A DNA stretch of 16,562 nt from CBFGRV01 sp965651265 (GTDB taxonomy: Bacteria; Bacteroidota; Rhodothermia; Rhodothermales; VXPQ01), in NCBI GenBank assembly GCA_965651265.1, contig CBFGRV010000062.1, forward strand, positions 1 to 16,562, given 5' to 3'. The notes below the pieces were generated by a model. That model saw nothing but the letters and a program-made list of their open reading frames with translations. It was not told the DNA's origin and ran no database searches. Both the position numbers and the translations under genes were made by a program. Numbering within the stretch: the first letter of the stretch is position 1; each line of letters opens with the position of its first letter. Below are positions 1 to 7,791 of the stretch, one piece after another.

Positions 1-86
1 TCGGAGAATATCCGGGAGAGCGCCTCTGCCTGCGCGTCGTTCATCTCTGCGCGTACGAGATAGTCTCGAATGGTGTCGGGATTCAT
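1..86 (-). CDS. Hypothetical protein, 5' end only (runs off left edge)
   Basis: An open frame starts at an ATG whose first base is 86 and reads leftward off the window, giving 28 full codons. The visible N-terminus reads MNPDTIRDYLVRAEMNDAQA and then EALSRIFS. This is a short, charged, helical start resembling the N-termini of small coiled-coil proteins in which a helix ending in EALA/EALS precedes a long coiled coil and a C-terminal membrane helix (DUF1640-like). That resemblance rests on only 28 residues and is inference. No strong Shine-Dalgarno sequence is visible upstream. It is divergent from the exported protein at 358, with 271 bases between the two starts. Confidence 0.5.
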   Translation of the reverse strand, partial: MNPDTIRDYLVRAEMNDAQAEALSRIFS

Positions 87-357
87 AACGGTTACGCTTC
101 GGGAATGTCGCGAGTTCTGGATGCCTCATACACATAGACACAGAATCTCCTGCAAACATCACCTCGAATTACGCAAGCGGCTCACGTGCGACGCCCTCTA
201 TCCAACGAAGAGGTTCAGGAGCGTGCTCGCCGTCGCGACGAACCCGACAATCGCAGACCACCCATTCGGGTAGGTGCGTGCGGTGGGGGCGGCATCTAAA
301 TTGACGGCGCATCGATCGTACTAGAGCAGCCTCCTTCGCATCGATGGAGATGAAGCC
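87..357. other. Divergent intergenic region
   Basis: This stretch separates the leftward partial gene (start at 86) from the rightward gene at 358 and should hold promoters for both. A TTGACG box lies at 301-306, but no convincing -10 box sits 16-18 bases beyond it, so no promoter is called. A GGAG Shine-Dalgarno sequence at 346-349, 8 bases before the ATG at 358, supports that gene's start. No RNA gene or repeat was seen. Confidence 0.4.
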
Positions 358-978
358 ATGGCTACTAACGAGCTATTCGTCCCAGCACCCACGCCTTCCT
401 CCAAATCGCAAATCCTCGGAAGAAGCTTGGCCGTCGTCCTTTTATCCCTGCTGACTGCCGGACCGGCCGACGCCCAACTGGAGAATCTCACCGGGGCGCG
501 CGTCCGCCTCACCATCGGACCGCCGGGCGCCCACGTAACCAAGGTCAAAGGAGTCCTCATTGGGGTCTCCCCCGACAGCGTGACGCTTGCTAACGACGAT
601 GTCATGCGCTCAGTGCTGCGTACCCATATACGGCAAGTCGACATCAGCGCGGGTAGGCGACGCATGACGCTGCGCGGCGCCGTCACCGGAGCCGGAATTG
701 GTGCACTCACGTTCGGGGTTATTGCTGCCACAACGAACGATCCCAACTACTGCGAGAAGCAGCAGGACGGATGGTTCTGCATCGACTACACCACACCCCA
801 GGTATTCCTTATGGGCTCTTTGGCCGGCGGTCTGCTCGGCCTGCTGGTGGGGGGCATCGTAGGATTCGTGACCACGACCGACCGCTGGGCGAGGTTGGAT
901 GTCCAGGTTGCCACGCTTCCAACTATGCCTCGGGAGGGAATGGCACCGGCGGGCGTACGGCTCGTCGTCCGGCTCTGA
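358..978 (+). CDS. Exported Gly-zipper membrane protein of unknown function
   Basis: A 206-residue protein of unknown function. The N-terminus has a hydrophobic stretch at about residues 20-35 ending in PADA-Q, which looks like a signal peptidase I site (cleavage near 39/40) after an unusually long n-region. Residues 45-100 form an alternating beta-rich segment of the type (x)VRLT...KGVLIGVSPDSVTL, like the small beta domain of many Gemmatimonadota exported proteins. Two glycine-rich hydrophobic segments follow (about 107-125 and 150-172), with Gly spacing typical of Gly-zipper helices that pack in or across a membrane. Between them, C132 and C141 flank a short polar loop and could form a disulfide if the loop is exported. 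A GGAG at 346-349 supports the start. The gene is convergent with the 83-residue gene, with 27 bases between the stops. The envelope location is inferred from the segments. Confidence 0.8.
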   Translation: MATNELFVPAPTPSSKSQILGRSLAVVLLSLLTAGPADAQLENLTGARVRLTIGPPGAHVTKVKGVLIGVSPDSVTLANDDVMRSVLRTHIRQVDISAGRRRMTLRGAVTGAGIGALTFGVIAATTNDPNYCEKQQDGWFCIDYTTPQVFLMGSLAGGLLGLLVGGIVGFVTTTDRWARLDVQVATLPTMPREGMAPAGVRLVVRL

Positions 979-1005
979 AGACCGCGTCCCGCCCCCGAAG
1001 CTCAC

Positions 1006-1257
1006 TCACCGGCCGAAGCCCGCCACGAGAGCGATGAGGAGGAGAATCGGAAGATAGATCGCAGCGGCGATGACCAGGGAGGCGACGAAGTTGTGGCCCC
1101 AGACTGCAAACGCACGTTTCAAGAAGCTGTGGTCGAGAAGCATGGTCTGCGGGACGTCGGCGTCCACAGGCATACCCTCGATGGCATCGAGGCGCCGCTG
1201 AAGAAACTCGATCTCTCTACGTGCCTGGGCCAGCTCGGCGGCAAGTTGTTGTTCCAT
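1006..1257 (-). CDS. Small coiled-coil protein with C-terminal membrane helix
   Basis: An 83-residue protein of unknown function. Residues 1-28 form a charged, heptad-like helix (EQQLAAELAQARREIEFLQ and on) that should be a coiled coil. A short loop follows, then a hydrophobic segment at about residues 56-80 (ASLVIAAAIYLPILLLIALV) that is a clear transmembrane helix close to the C-terminus. This is a tail-anchored layout with the coiled coil probably cytoplasmic. The ATG start has no good Shine-Dalgarno sequence, so the start is moderately secure. It lies downstream of the sulfotransferase on the same strand, across 143 bases. An AT-rich stretch in that gap (about 1300-1380) could hold its own promoter. 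Its layout recalls the predicted partner at the left edge, but no sequence match between the two is claimed. Confidence 0.7.
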   Translation of the reverse strand: MEQQLAAELAQARREIEFLQRRLDAIEGMPVDADVPQTMLLDHSFLKRAFAVWGHNFVASLVIAAAIYLPILLLIALVAGFGR

Positions 1258-1295
1258 GGTGAGTGACGGGACGGATGATCGGGATCGGATGAGGC

Positions 1296-1380
1296 CTTAC
1301 GTATATCAAAATGTACATTCTTCTTGTATCGACGCGCACACGAGTGCATTAAAATGGATCGATAAAATGCATTCCGTTGA
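1296..1380. other. AT-rich intergenic stretch
   Basis: Between the sulfotransferase stop (1401) and the start of the 83-residue gene (1257), base composition shifts strongly to A/T compared with the GC-rich surroundings. It contains the 6-base palindrome TGTACA and the inverted arms TGCATT/AATGCA separated by 15 bases (about 1344-1370). It could be a promoter for the 83-residue gene, but no -35/-10 pair with proper spacing could be made out, so the role is a guess. Confidence 0.3.
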
Positions 1381-1400
1381 ACGCAACCCGAATGGTGCCT

Positions 1401-2486
1401 TCACGCATATCCAAGCCGCTCAGCGAATGGACGTGTGCGAGCGATGATGCGTCGCATTTCCGCACGAGTAAGACCTTCAAGGCGCTCACCGTGGTGCACG
1501 ACGATTCGCCCGGCCAGTTGGCCCTGCTCGAATGCACTATTCGGGAATGCGGGCATACCGGCCACGGTGGGATGGAGCAGGGAAGGATGCTTTTCAATGT
1601 CGAGAAAGGCGGCGACGCGTCCCATCATCTCGTCTGGGCGCTCGATAAGGTCCTCGAAGCGAATCACAAGGTGGCCTGGTCCCTCTGACAAGCAAGCTAT
1701 CCGGAGCGAGCGGCGGATCTGTGCCAGCACGCGCCGGGGAGATTGCATCGAGCCGAATACCTGCTCCTCGAGCCGCTTGCGCGAGGCGTAGACGGTAAGC
1801 GGATCCCTCACCATGTGGATCACCCTCGTGGATGGCAATTCCTTCCGAAGGCGCCGGACGTGAAACTCATTGGTCGGGGTCTTGTCGATCCACCAAAGAG
1901 CGCGGCCCGTGACGGATGCGTAGGCCAGCACGATGGCCAGATGCGGCCGCAGGCTGCTGGGCGAGCCGAAGATCTGATCGAGCACCGGCCACCATCCCAG
2001 GAGGGATCTCGCAAACCGGACATACGGGTCGTTCTCCCCGCCGGAAGGTCCGAGCAGCCAGTACGGCGGCTGATTGGTAGGATTGGCGAGGCGCCGAAGC
2101 CACTCCTTGCCGAGGGTCTCGGCCCGAACGGCCTCGGGCAGGTGCCGGATTCGCGCGCGCAGGCCGGTGAAGTACCCGCCCTCGGAGGGCAACACGCACA
2201 TCTCCGGGTGCCCATCCAGTAGATCGCGCATCAGTGTCGTGCCGCTGCGATGTACGCCGCAGATGAAGACGGCCCGGTGCGCGAAGTCCCCCGCCTCCTC
2301 GACCCTATCCGGCACCACCGCCCCGGCCTCCATGGCCGCCCGCCAGACGGCGTCCGCCCAGCCGTCTGCAGCCTCGAGCAGGGCCGCATCCGGCCGCCCC
2401 CGAAGACGAGTCGCGGGCAGCACGCGAGACAGGCGCTCGGCCAGCTCGCCCATCTCGTCACGCGGCTGCATCCGCACTGGGCTCAC
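1401..2486 (-). CDS. PAPS-dependent sulfotransferase family protein
   Basis: A protein of up to 361 residues that resembles the Sulfotransfer_3 type, which moves a sulfuryl group from PAPS to an acceptor such as a sugar, lipid or peptide. The 5'-phosphosulfate loop is clear at residues 74-85 (FICGVHRSGTTL), and the 3'-phosphate-binding segment at 221-238 (RVIHMVRDPLTVYASRKR, with R227 and S235). A DKTPTNE motif (201-207) and a late RFEDL (276-280) also match the family. No signal peptide or membrane helix is seen, so it is probably cytoplasmic. The longest frame begins with GTG at 2486; ATGs at 2471 and 2453 are alternatives, and none has a clear Shine-Dalgarno sequence. It follows susD on the same strand after 173 bases and may be co-transcribed. 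The acceptor cannot be told from sequence. Confidence 0.88.
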   Translation of the reverse strand: MSPVRMQPRDEMGELAERLSRVLPATRLRGRPDAALLEAADGWADAVWRAAMEAGAVVPDRVEEAGDFAHRAVFICGVHRSGTTLMRDLLDGHPEMCVLPSEGGYFTGLRARIRHLPEAVRAETLGKEWLRRLANPTNQPPYWLLGPSGGENDPYVRFARSLLGWWPVLDQIFGSPSSLRPHLAIVLAYASVTGRALWWIDKTPTNEFHVRRLRKELPSTRVIHMVRDPLTVYASRKRLEEQVFGSMQSPRRVLAQIRRSLRIACLSEGPGHLVIRFEDLIERPDEMMGRVAAFLDIEKHPSLLHPTVAGMPAFPNSAFEQGQLAGRIVVHHGERLEGLTRAEMRRIIARTRPFAERLGYA

Positions 2487-2580
2487 TTGTGGATCTAGAG
2501 GATCACATCACGGGGCTCCGGAAGGATGATGGATGACGATGACCCGATCGAAAGGATTCTTGGCGCCGGCGATTTTGACG

Positions 2581-2594
2581 CGGGATATATCCCG
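2581..2594. repeat. 14-bp perfect palindrome
   Basis: The sequence CGGGATATATCCCG is a perfect inverted repeat with no loop, in the 173-base gap between the susD stop and the sulfotransferase start. A short uninterrupted GC-flanked palindrome with an AT core looks more like a dimeric-repressor operator than a terminator, and no T-run follows on either strand. A function as operator for the sulfotransferase gene is inference only. Confidence 0.35.
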
Positions 2595-2647
2595 GGAGCA
2601 CCAACGCGCGCGGGCCGGTCTCAGGACTCCTGCCGGGCGAGCCGCCT

Positions 2648-2665
2648 CACTCAGTACACTCAGTA
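2648..2665. repeat. Two tandem copies of a 9-bp unit spanning the susD stop
   Basis: CACTCAGTA is repeated twice head to tail. Read on the minus strand the unit is TACTGAGTG, so the susD frame meets TGA in the first copy (2660-2662) and a second in-frame TGA nine bases later (2651-2653). It looks like a small slippage duplication that left a double stop. Confidence 0.8.
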
Positions 2666-4540
2666 GCCGGGATTCTGCTGCAGGCCGGCCACGTCGACCT
2701 CGCCCTGTGGGATGGGGTACAGCTCGTGTGTCCCCACCTGGAAGACTTTGCCGACGCCGGCCATGACCTCGGCCGCACGGCCCTGGCGGATCAGATCGAA
2801 CCAGCGGTGCTGCTCGAGCGCCAGCTCGACGCGCCGCTCATGCCAGATCGCCTCGAGCAACGCCTGCCCGCTCGCCGTGATCGGCGGCAACAACTGGCGC
2901 GCCTCGATCGTCACCGACACCTCTTGCACGTCCGCGCTCCCCGCAGTGCCGCAGGGCTGTTGCGAAACGCGCAGCAGCTCCACATCGGCCTGTTGACCCG
3001 GGCTGAGCGAGGAGACCGCGTTGAAGTAATCGTCCAGCGTCGTGATCGGCGTTCCGTTCACGGACTGGATGAGGTCCATCTGCTCGATGCAGACCGGCAC
3101 GAGCCCGCCATCGTATTCGACTCGGGAGGATGCAAAGCTCCGCAGCTGTCCGGCCGCCCAGCTCTCCGGATGGACGTATCGAACGAAGACGCGGGTGGCA
3201 TCGCCCGGAAGTCCGAGGACGTCGAACGCAATGTCCTCATCGAGGAGCTCAGGTGTAAACCCGAGCGTGACGTCGTGCTCCCGCGCGCGTGCGCGCACGT
3301 CGTTCAGCCAGAGCAGCGCAGACGCCTCATCGCCCGATCGGGCGCACGCCTCCGCGGCATTCAGTAAGACGTGCGAATAGCGGATGCGGCGGATGTTCGT
3401 TCCGCTGTTGCCCTGGCCGCCCGGATTGTTCGGCGGAGTGTACGCCTTTTGATTGTAGCGGTCGTTCGTCGTCTGCGGATTGATCTCCACCACCTGGCCG
3501 TCCGGATCACCAAACGGGAGCCGCTCCCAGGGGAAGAGGATCGTCGCCTGCTGGCGAGGATCGCCGGGCTCGTACGCCGCTTCGAGGTCGTCGCTGGGCT
3601 GGTTGAAGCCCCAACCCAGGTTCGGCACACCGCGGACGCCTTGAACCTCGGAGTACTGCGAACCGCCGCCGCCCTCCTGCAGGGCCACGGTCTGGATTTC
3701 GAAGACCGACTCCGAGGAGTTCTCGCCGGCCGGCGTAAAGATTCCGCTGTAGCTCGGATACAGGGAGTAATCGCCTGAATTGATCACCTCCCTGCCGAGC
3801 TCGCAGGCCTGCTGAAACTCCTCCTGGAAAAGGTGCGCCTCGGCCAGCAGGGCCTGTGCCGCGCCCCGGGTAGCCCGTCCGAGATCGGAGGGACCGATTT
3901 GCGACTGCGGCGGCAGGTGTTCCGCCGCAAATCGCAGGTCCTCTTCGATCTGCGCGTACACACTGTCGCGCGAGGCGCGCGGCTGGTCGTAGTACTCGTC
4001 AGGCTGAAGCGGCCTCAAAATGAGAGGCACGCCACCGTAGGCGCGCACGAGGAAGTAATAGAAGTACGCCCGAAGGAATCGGTTTTCCGCAAGCAACCGG
4101 TTCTTGAGCGACTCGTCGATGTCGGTCATCTCCTGGATACCTTGAATCGACATATTCGCCCGAAAGATGCCCTGGTAATATCCCGTCCAGGTATCCGCGA
4201 AGGCGATGTTCGATGGCGTCCAGTTCAGGTTGTCGAATTCAAGGAGGAACGCGGCGTCCGACGGCGTGCTGCCTTTCGTGGCATCATCCGAAACGATATC
4301 CGTCATGCCTATCCAGGCAAACACGTGCACCGGCCATTGCCGGAGCATGTTGTAGGTCGCGTTCGTGGCCTGCACGGCCTGCTCGGGCGTCACGAAGAAA
4401 TCTTCCGTGGTCAACTGGCCAAGTGGGCTGGTCTCCACGAAGGAGTCGCATCCGGCCCACAGACTTGAGGCGATCATCGCCAGCAGGACGGCCGCCGCTG
4501 CGGCGCCCAAACGGCGCGAGGTTTTCGTTAGGCCCTTCAT
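2660..4540 (-). CDS. SusD/RagB-like outer-membrane lipoprotein with PDZ-like insert
   Basis: A 626-residue surface substrate-binding lipoprotein, the lid partner of the SusC-type receptor encoded just upstream. The signal sequence ends at a lipobox-like LWAGC with C31 as lipidation site. Residues 35-420 show the SusD fold: a helical N-terminus, the RFLRAYFYYFLVRAYGGVPL helix pair (154-173), TPR-like helices, and the RIRYSHVLLNAAEAC and LNDVRARA helices (386-419). The family-typical end follows: LLEAIWHERRVELALEQHRW (561-580), FDLIRQGRA and a final NPGY. Most SusD proteins run about 500-550 residues. The excess here is an insert at about 430-553 with a PDZ signature (DLIQSVNGTPITTLDDY, 489-505), between the RARAREHD helix and the HERRVELALE helix. 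It begins 70 bases after the susC stop, so the two are probably one transcript. Substrate unknown. Confidence 0.93.
   Translation of the reverse strand: MKGLTKTSRRLGAAAAAVLLAMIASSLWAGCDSFVETSPLGQLTTEDFFVTPEQAVQATNATYNMLRQWPVHVFAWIGMTDIVSDDATKGSTPSDAAFLLEFDNLNWTPSNIAFADTWTGYYQGIFRANMSIQGIQEMTDIDESLKNRLLAENRFLRAYFYYFLVRAYGGVPLILRPLQPDEYYDQPRASRDSVYAQIEEDLRFAAEHLPPQSQIGPSDLGRATRGAAQALLAEAHLFQEEFQQACELGREVINSGDYSLYPSYSGIFTPAGENSSESVFEIQTVALQEGGGGSQYSEVQGVRGVPNLGWGFNQPSDDLEAAYEPGDPRQQATILFPWERLPFGDPDGQVVEINPQTTNDRYNQKAYTPPNNPGGQGNSGTNIRRIRYSHVLLNAAEACARSGDEASALLWLNDVRARAREHDVTLGFTPELLDEDIAFDVLGLPGDATRVFVRYVHPESWAAGQLRSFASSRVEYDGGLVPVCIEQMDLIQSVNGTPITTLDDYFNAVSSLSPGQQADVELLRVSQQPCGTAGSADVQEVSVTIEARQLLPPITASGQALLEAIWHERRVELALEQHRWFDLIRQGRAAEVMAGVGKVFQVGTHELYPIPQGEVDVAGLQQNPGY
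2882..3253 (-). other. PDZ-like domain inserted in the SusD protein
   Basis: This is a protein-domain annotation covering residues 430-553 of the SusD-like protein. It shows the PDZ order seen in protease-type PDZ domains: a strand with RVFVRYVHPESWAAG (450-464, like 'V..V.P.SPAA'), the DLIQSVNGTPI strand-turn (489-499), the TLDDYFNAVSSL helix (501-512), a Pro-Gly turn, the ADVELLRV strand (518-525) and a last EVSVTIEARQL strand (540-550). Two cysteines (484, 530) lie within it and could form a disulfide. A classical GLGF peptide-binding loop is not evident, so peptide binding is uncertain. Confidence 0.7.
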
Positions 4541-4610
4541 GACTTCTATGGATCAAAATTGTACAGCCATCCCAATGGACACGCGTCCTCCAGATGGAGG
4601 AGTCGGTCTC

Positions 4611-7600
4611 CTACAGCGTGACGTTCACGCCAGCTGTGATGGTTCGAGAGATCGGGTAGACCCCGAGGTCGATTCCATTGCGCAGTACGTCCGACTCGGT
4701 GATCTCCGGGGTATATCCGGTATAGTCGGTTATCGTGAACAGATTCGATCCGCTCACGAAGATGCGGGCATCCTGAATCTGCATCCGATTGAGCACGGAC
4801 CGAGGCAGACGGTAGCCCAGCGTCGCCGTGTGAAGCTTCAGGAACGAACCGTCCTGGATGAAGCGATCGGAGGCCTGGTAGTTGTACCCGGCCGTGGTGA
4901 CGCGTGGCTCCGTGTTGCTGGTACCCTCGCCATGCCAGCGGTCCAGATAGATGGCTTCGAAATTCTCGATGCCGAAGCGGACCGCCTGCTTGCCGTTGAA
5001 GACCTCATTCCCGGCCTGACCCGCGAAGCTGAGCGTGAGATCGAACCCGCCGTAATTGAGCCCGATATCGAATCCGTAGACCAGGTCGGGGATGCCGGAG
5101 CCGAGAAGGACTCGGTCTTCGCGGTCGATGACACCGTCCCCGTTCTGGTCGACATAGATCAGGTCGCCCGGCTCGGGTGCGCGTCCTCCGACCGGTGGCG
5201 CGCCCTCCGTCTGTTCTGCGTTCTGATACACGCCGGCCGTTTCGTATCCCCAGAAGTACCCGATCGGGAGGCCGGGGACCGTGCGCGTCGTGACGGTGAT
5301 CTCGTTGCCCAGTCCTCCGCCGAGAATCTCCTCGCGGCCGCCGCCGAGCGCCTTCACCTCGTTGTTGATCGTCGAGCCGTTCAGCCCCAGTTCGAAGTCC
5401 AGCCCGCCGATCGTGTGATTCCATCGAACACTGGCCTCGACGCCGGAGTTGAGCACCTCGGCAGCGTTCACGAACGGCTCCTGGCTCGCTCCGACATAGT
5501 CGGGGATGGGCACGCGCACGAGGATGCCGTCCGTGGTGCGGCGATAGTATTCGAACGTCGCCGTGAGGGCATCATCGTAGAGCGACAGGTCGAGCCCCAC
5601 GTTCGTCTGGCGCGTTTCTTCCCAACGCACCTCCGGATTGGCCAGCTCGATGGGCAGCGCGCCGAATTGCAGCGTCTGCTCCTCGCCGAACACGGCGTTC
5701 AAGTTGCCCGTGACGATCGGAATGCCGGGGTACGCCCCGATCTTGTCATTGCCGATCTTCCCCCAGCTCAATCGGAGCTTCGCGAGGGAGATCACGGGGT
5801 TGTCGCGAAGGAACGACTCTTCCGCGACGTTCCAACCCACAGCGAGCGAAGGGAAGTATCCGAACCGATTCTCCCGGCCGAACCTCGACGATCCATCGAT
5901 GCGGAAAGAGGCTGTCAGCAGGTAGCGATCCAGAAGGCTGTAGTTTACGCGCGCGAGATAGGAGAGCATCCGCCAATCGAAGGCCGTGTTGAAGTTGCTC
6001 TGCCCCTCGGCATCGCCCGCATCGAAGTACCACAGGTTCCTGCCCTCACCGACTAGGTTGGATCGCTCTCCGCCCAGCAGCTCCGAGTAGAACGCCTGCG
6101 CCGTGATACCTGCCACCGCGTTGATGTTGTGCACGCCGTCCCGCGAGAGGTAGTCATAGCTGAGCGTGTTCTCCCAGAGCCAGGACGTCTCCTCCGTCCG
6201 TTCGAGCCGCAGATTGCTCACTTCGTTCTGCTGCACGGGGGAAACGAAGTACACGGGCAGGAAGCGCCGGAAGCTGCTTCGATCGTAGTCGATCCCGAAG
6301 CTGGACCGGAACGTAAAGTTGGAGAGGAAATCGGCCTCGGCGTAGGCGTTGCCGATGAGGCGGTAGCCGTTCTCCCTGTTCCGCGTGTAAAACACGGTCG
6401 CCGCCGGATTGCCTCCGCTCGATCGAACACTCGCATCCGAGAAATTGCCCTCCGCGTCGCGCGGCGGGATGGTGGGGTCGGCCACGTAAAGCGCCCGGTA
6501 CACATTCGGCGCTTGCCGGCCCTCGGTGTAGGCAAAGTTCAGATTGTGCCCGAACTGCAGCCAACCGGTCAGGTCGTACGTGTTGTTCAGCCGGAGGATC
6601 GCGCGCCGGAAATCCGATTTCGGGATGATGCCGGCCTGATCGACGTAATTCCCGCTGAGGTAATACGTCATCCGCTGCGTACCTCCCGAAGCCGAGAGCT
6701 GGTAGCTCTGGATGAGCGCCGGTTCGAAGACCTCATCCTGCCAGTCCGTGCCCTCGCCCAGCTGATCCGGATCATCGAACGGCAGATCAAAGCCCTCATT
6801 CTGGGCCAGTTCATTGGCGAGGATCGCGTATTCGCGTGCGTTGGCCATCTCGATCGGGTTCATCACCGACTGGGACCCGACGAACGCATTGAAAGAGATC
6901 CGCGTCGGCTGGTCTGCGACGCCTTCGCGCGTGGTGACGATGATGACGCCGTTGGCGCCGCGCGATCCGTAGATGGCCGTCGCCGAGGCATCCTTCAGCA
7001 CCTCGATGGACTCGATATCGTTCGGGTTCAGAAACTGGATGTCATCGACGAGCATGCCGTCGACCACGTAGAGGGGCGAGGCGTCGTTGAGCGTCCCGAT
7101 TCCCCGGATGCGGACGACGGCCCCCTGGCCCGGCTCGCCGGAGGACGGGGTGACCTGAACGCCCGGGATCCGGCCCTGCATGGCCTGCTCGACCGACGGC
7201 GTGGGCACCTCTGCGATGCGCTCGCCGCTGACACTCGCCACCGATCCTGTGACGTCTCGACGGCGCAGCTCGCCGTACCCGACCACGACGATTTCATCGA
7301 GGGCGATGCCGGGCTGGAGCACGAAATCCACGACCGTGGTCTCGCCCTCCGTGACCACGACATCCGTCACCTCCTGGGCCGTGAAGCCCACGAATGATGC
7401 CCGAACGGAATACGTCCCCGGTGGGACGTTGCTGATCTCGAACTCGCCGTTGACGTTGGTGGAAGCGCCGAGAGAGGTCCCGACTACGACGACGTTCACG
7501 CCGGGAAGGGGCTCCTGAAGCTCGCCGTCGACCACCGTACCGGCGATTTGTCCGGTCTGTGCCTGCACGGGAGCTGGCGACAGGCCGAACGCGAAGAGGA

Positions 7601-7634
7601 ATAGCACAAATCCCAGTATCAACACGCTGCGCAT
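4611..7634 (-). CDS. SusC/RagA-family TonB-linked outer-membrane receptor
   Basis: A protein of about 1007 residues that forms the outer-membrane barrel importing bulky substrates with energy from TonB/ExbBD, paired with the SusD lid encoded next. The start is set at the ATG at 7634 because AAGGAG (7641-7646) sits exactly 6 bases before it; the ATG at 7640 directly abuts that site and the ATG at 7691 has no such support. In order: a signal peptide ending VQA-QTG (about residues 1-25), a carboxypeptidase-regulatory-like beta domain (29-108; GTVVDGELQEPLPGVNVVVV ... PPGTYSVRASFVGF), the SusC hallmark DEIVVVGYG (113-121), the plug domain (about 127-235; RIRGIGT, PLYVVDGM, DIESIEVLKDASATAIYGSR, GANGVIIVTT), then the beta-barrel with many aromatic-girdled strands. 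It ends in NVTL without the usual terminal aromatic residue. No anti-sigma STN domain is present, so it is not a transducer type. Confidence 0.96.
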   Translation of the reverse strand: MRSVLILGFVLFLFAFGLSPAPVQAQTGQIAGTVVDGELQEPLPGVNVVVVGTSLGASTNVNGEFEISNVPPGTYSVRASFVGFTAQEVTDVVVTEGETTVVDFVLQPGIALDEIVVVGYGELRRRDVTGSVASVSGERIAEVPTPSVEQAMQGRIPGVQVTPSSGEPGQGAVVRIRGIGTLNDASPLYVVDGMLVDDIQFLNPNDIESIEVLKDASATAIYGSRGANGVIIVTTREGVADQPTRISFNAFVGSQSVMNPIEMANAREYAILANELAQNEGFDLPFDDPDQLGEGTDWQDEVFEPALIQSYQLSASGGTQRMTYYLSGNYVDQAGIIPKSDFRRAILRLNNTYDLTGWLQFGHNLNFAYTEGRQAPNVYRALYVADPTIPPRDAEGNFSDASVRSSGGNPAATVFYTRNRENGYRLIGNAYAEADFLSNFTFRSSFGIDYDRSSFRRFLPVYFVSPVQQNEVSNLRLERTEETSWLWENTLSYDYLSRDGVHNINAVAGITAQAFYSELLGGERSNLVGEGRNLWYFDAGDAEGQSNFNTAFDWRMLSYLARVNYSLLDRYLLTASFRIDGSSRFGRENRFGYFPSLAVGWNVAEESFLRDNPVISLAKLRLSWGKIGNDKIGAYPGIPIVTGNLNAVFGEEQTLQFGALPIELANPEVRWEETRQTNVGLDLSLYDDALTATFEYYRRTTDGILVRVPIPDYVGASQEPFVNAAEVLNSGVEASVRWNHTIGGLDFELGLNGSTINNEVKALGGGREEILGGGLGNEITVTTRTVPGLPIGYFWGYETAGVYQNAEQTEGAPPVGGRAPEPGDLIYVDQNGDGVIDREDRVLLGSGIPDLVYGFDIGLNYGGFDLTLSFAGQAGNEVFNGKQAVRFGIENFEAIYLDRWHGEGTSNTEPRVTTAGYNYQASDRFIQDGSFLKLHTATLGYRLPRSVLNRMQIQDARIFVSGSNLFTITDYTGYTPEITESDVLRNGIDLGVYPISRTITAGVNVTL

Positions 7635-7640
7635 AGTCAT

Positions 7641-7646
7641 CTCCTT
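7641..7646 (-). promoter_or_regulatory. Ribosome binding site of susC-like gene
   Basis: AAGGAG on the minus strand, 6 bases upstream of the ATG at 7634. It decides between the candidate starts at 7634, 7640 and 7691. Confidence 0.8.
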
Positions 7647-7791
7647 CAACGTGCTCACTTCATCTACACCAGGTGATGGGGCGCAAGGCACACTGCGATT
7701 GCAGCGCGGCCTATTTATTACTGCATATAATGCGAGATCTCCCCCTGAGGTAAGAAGTGATTTTCCATTATGTTACGTTGAGGGAGAAATT

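Noticed and set aside
70..273. 67-codon plus-strand frame near the left edge
   Set aside because: It overlaps the start of the leftward partial gene and has no domain, no Shine-Dalgarno sequence and an irregular composition.
2581..2594. Palindrome as a transcription terminator for susD
   Set aside because: It has no loop and no T-run on either strand, so it is not an intrinsic terminator.
4365..6056. 563-codon open frame on the plus strand opposite susC/susD
   Set aside because: It is antisense to two strongly recognised genes, spans their junction, and its translation is Arg/Asp/Glu/Val-rich with no domain pattern. It is a by-product of the GC-rich codon use on the other strand.
6129..7397. 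422-codon open frame on the plus strand opposite susC
   Set aside because: It is a shadow of the SusC coding frame, with low-complexity charged composition and no start signal.
7635..7691. SusC start at 7691
   Set aside because: The extra residues carry no signal character, and the well-placed AAGGAG supports the ATG at 7634.
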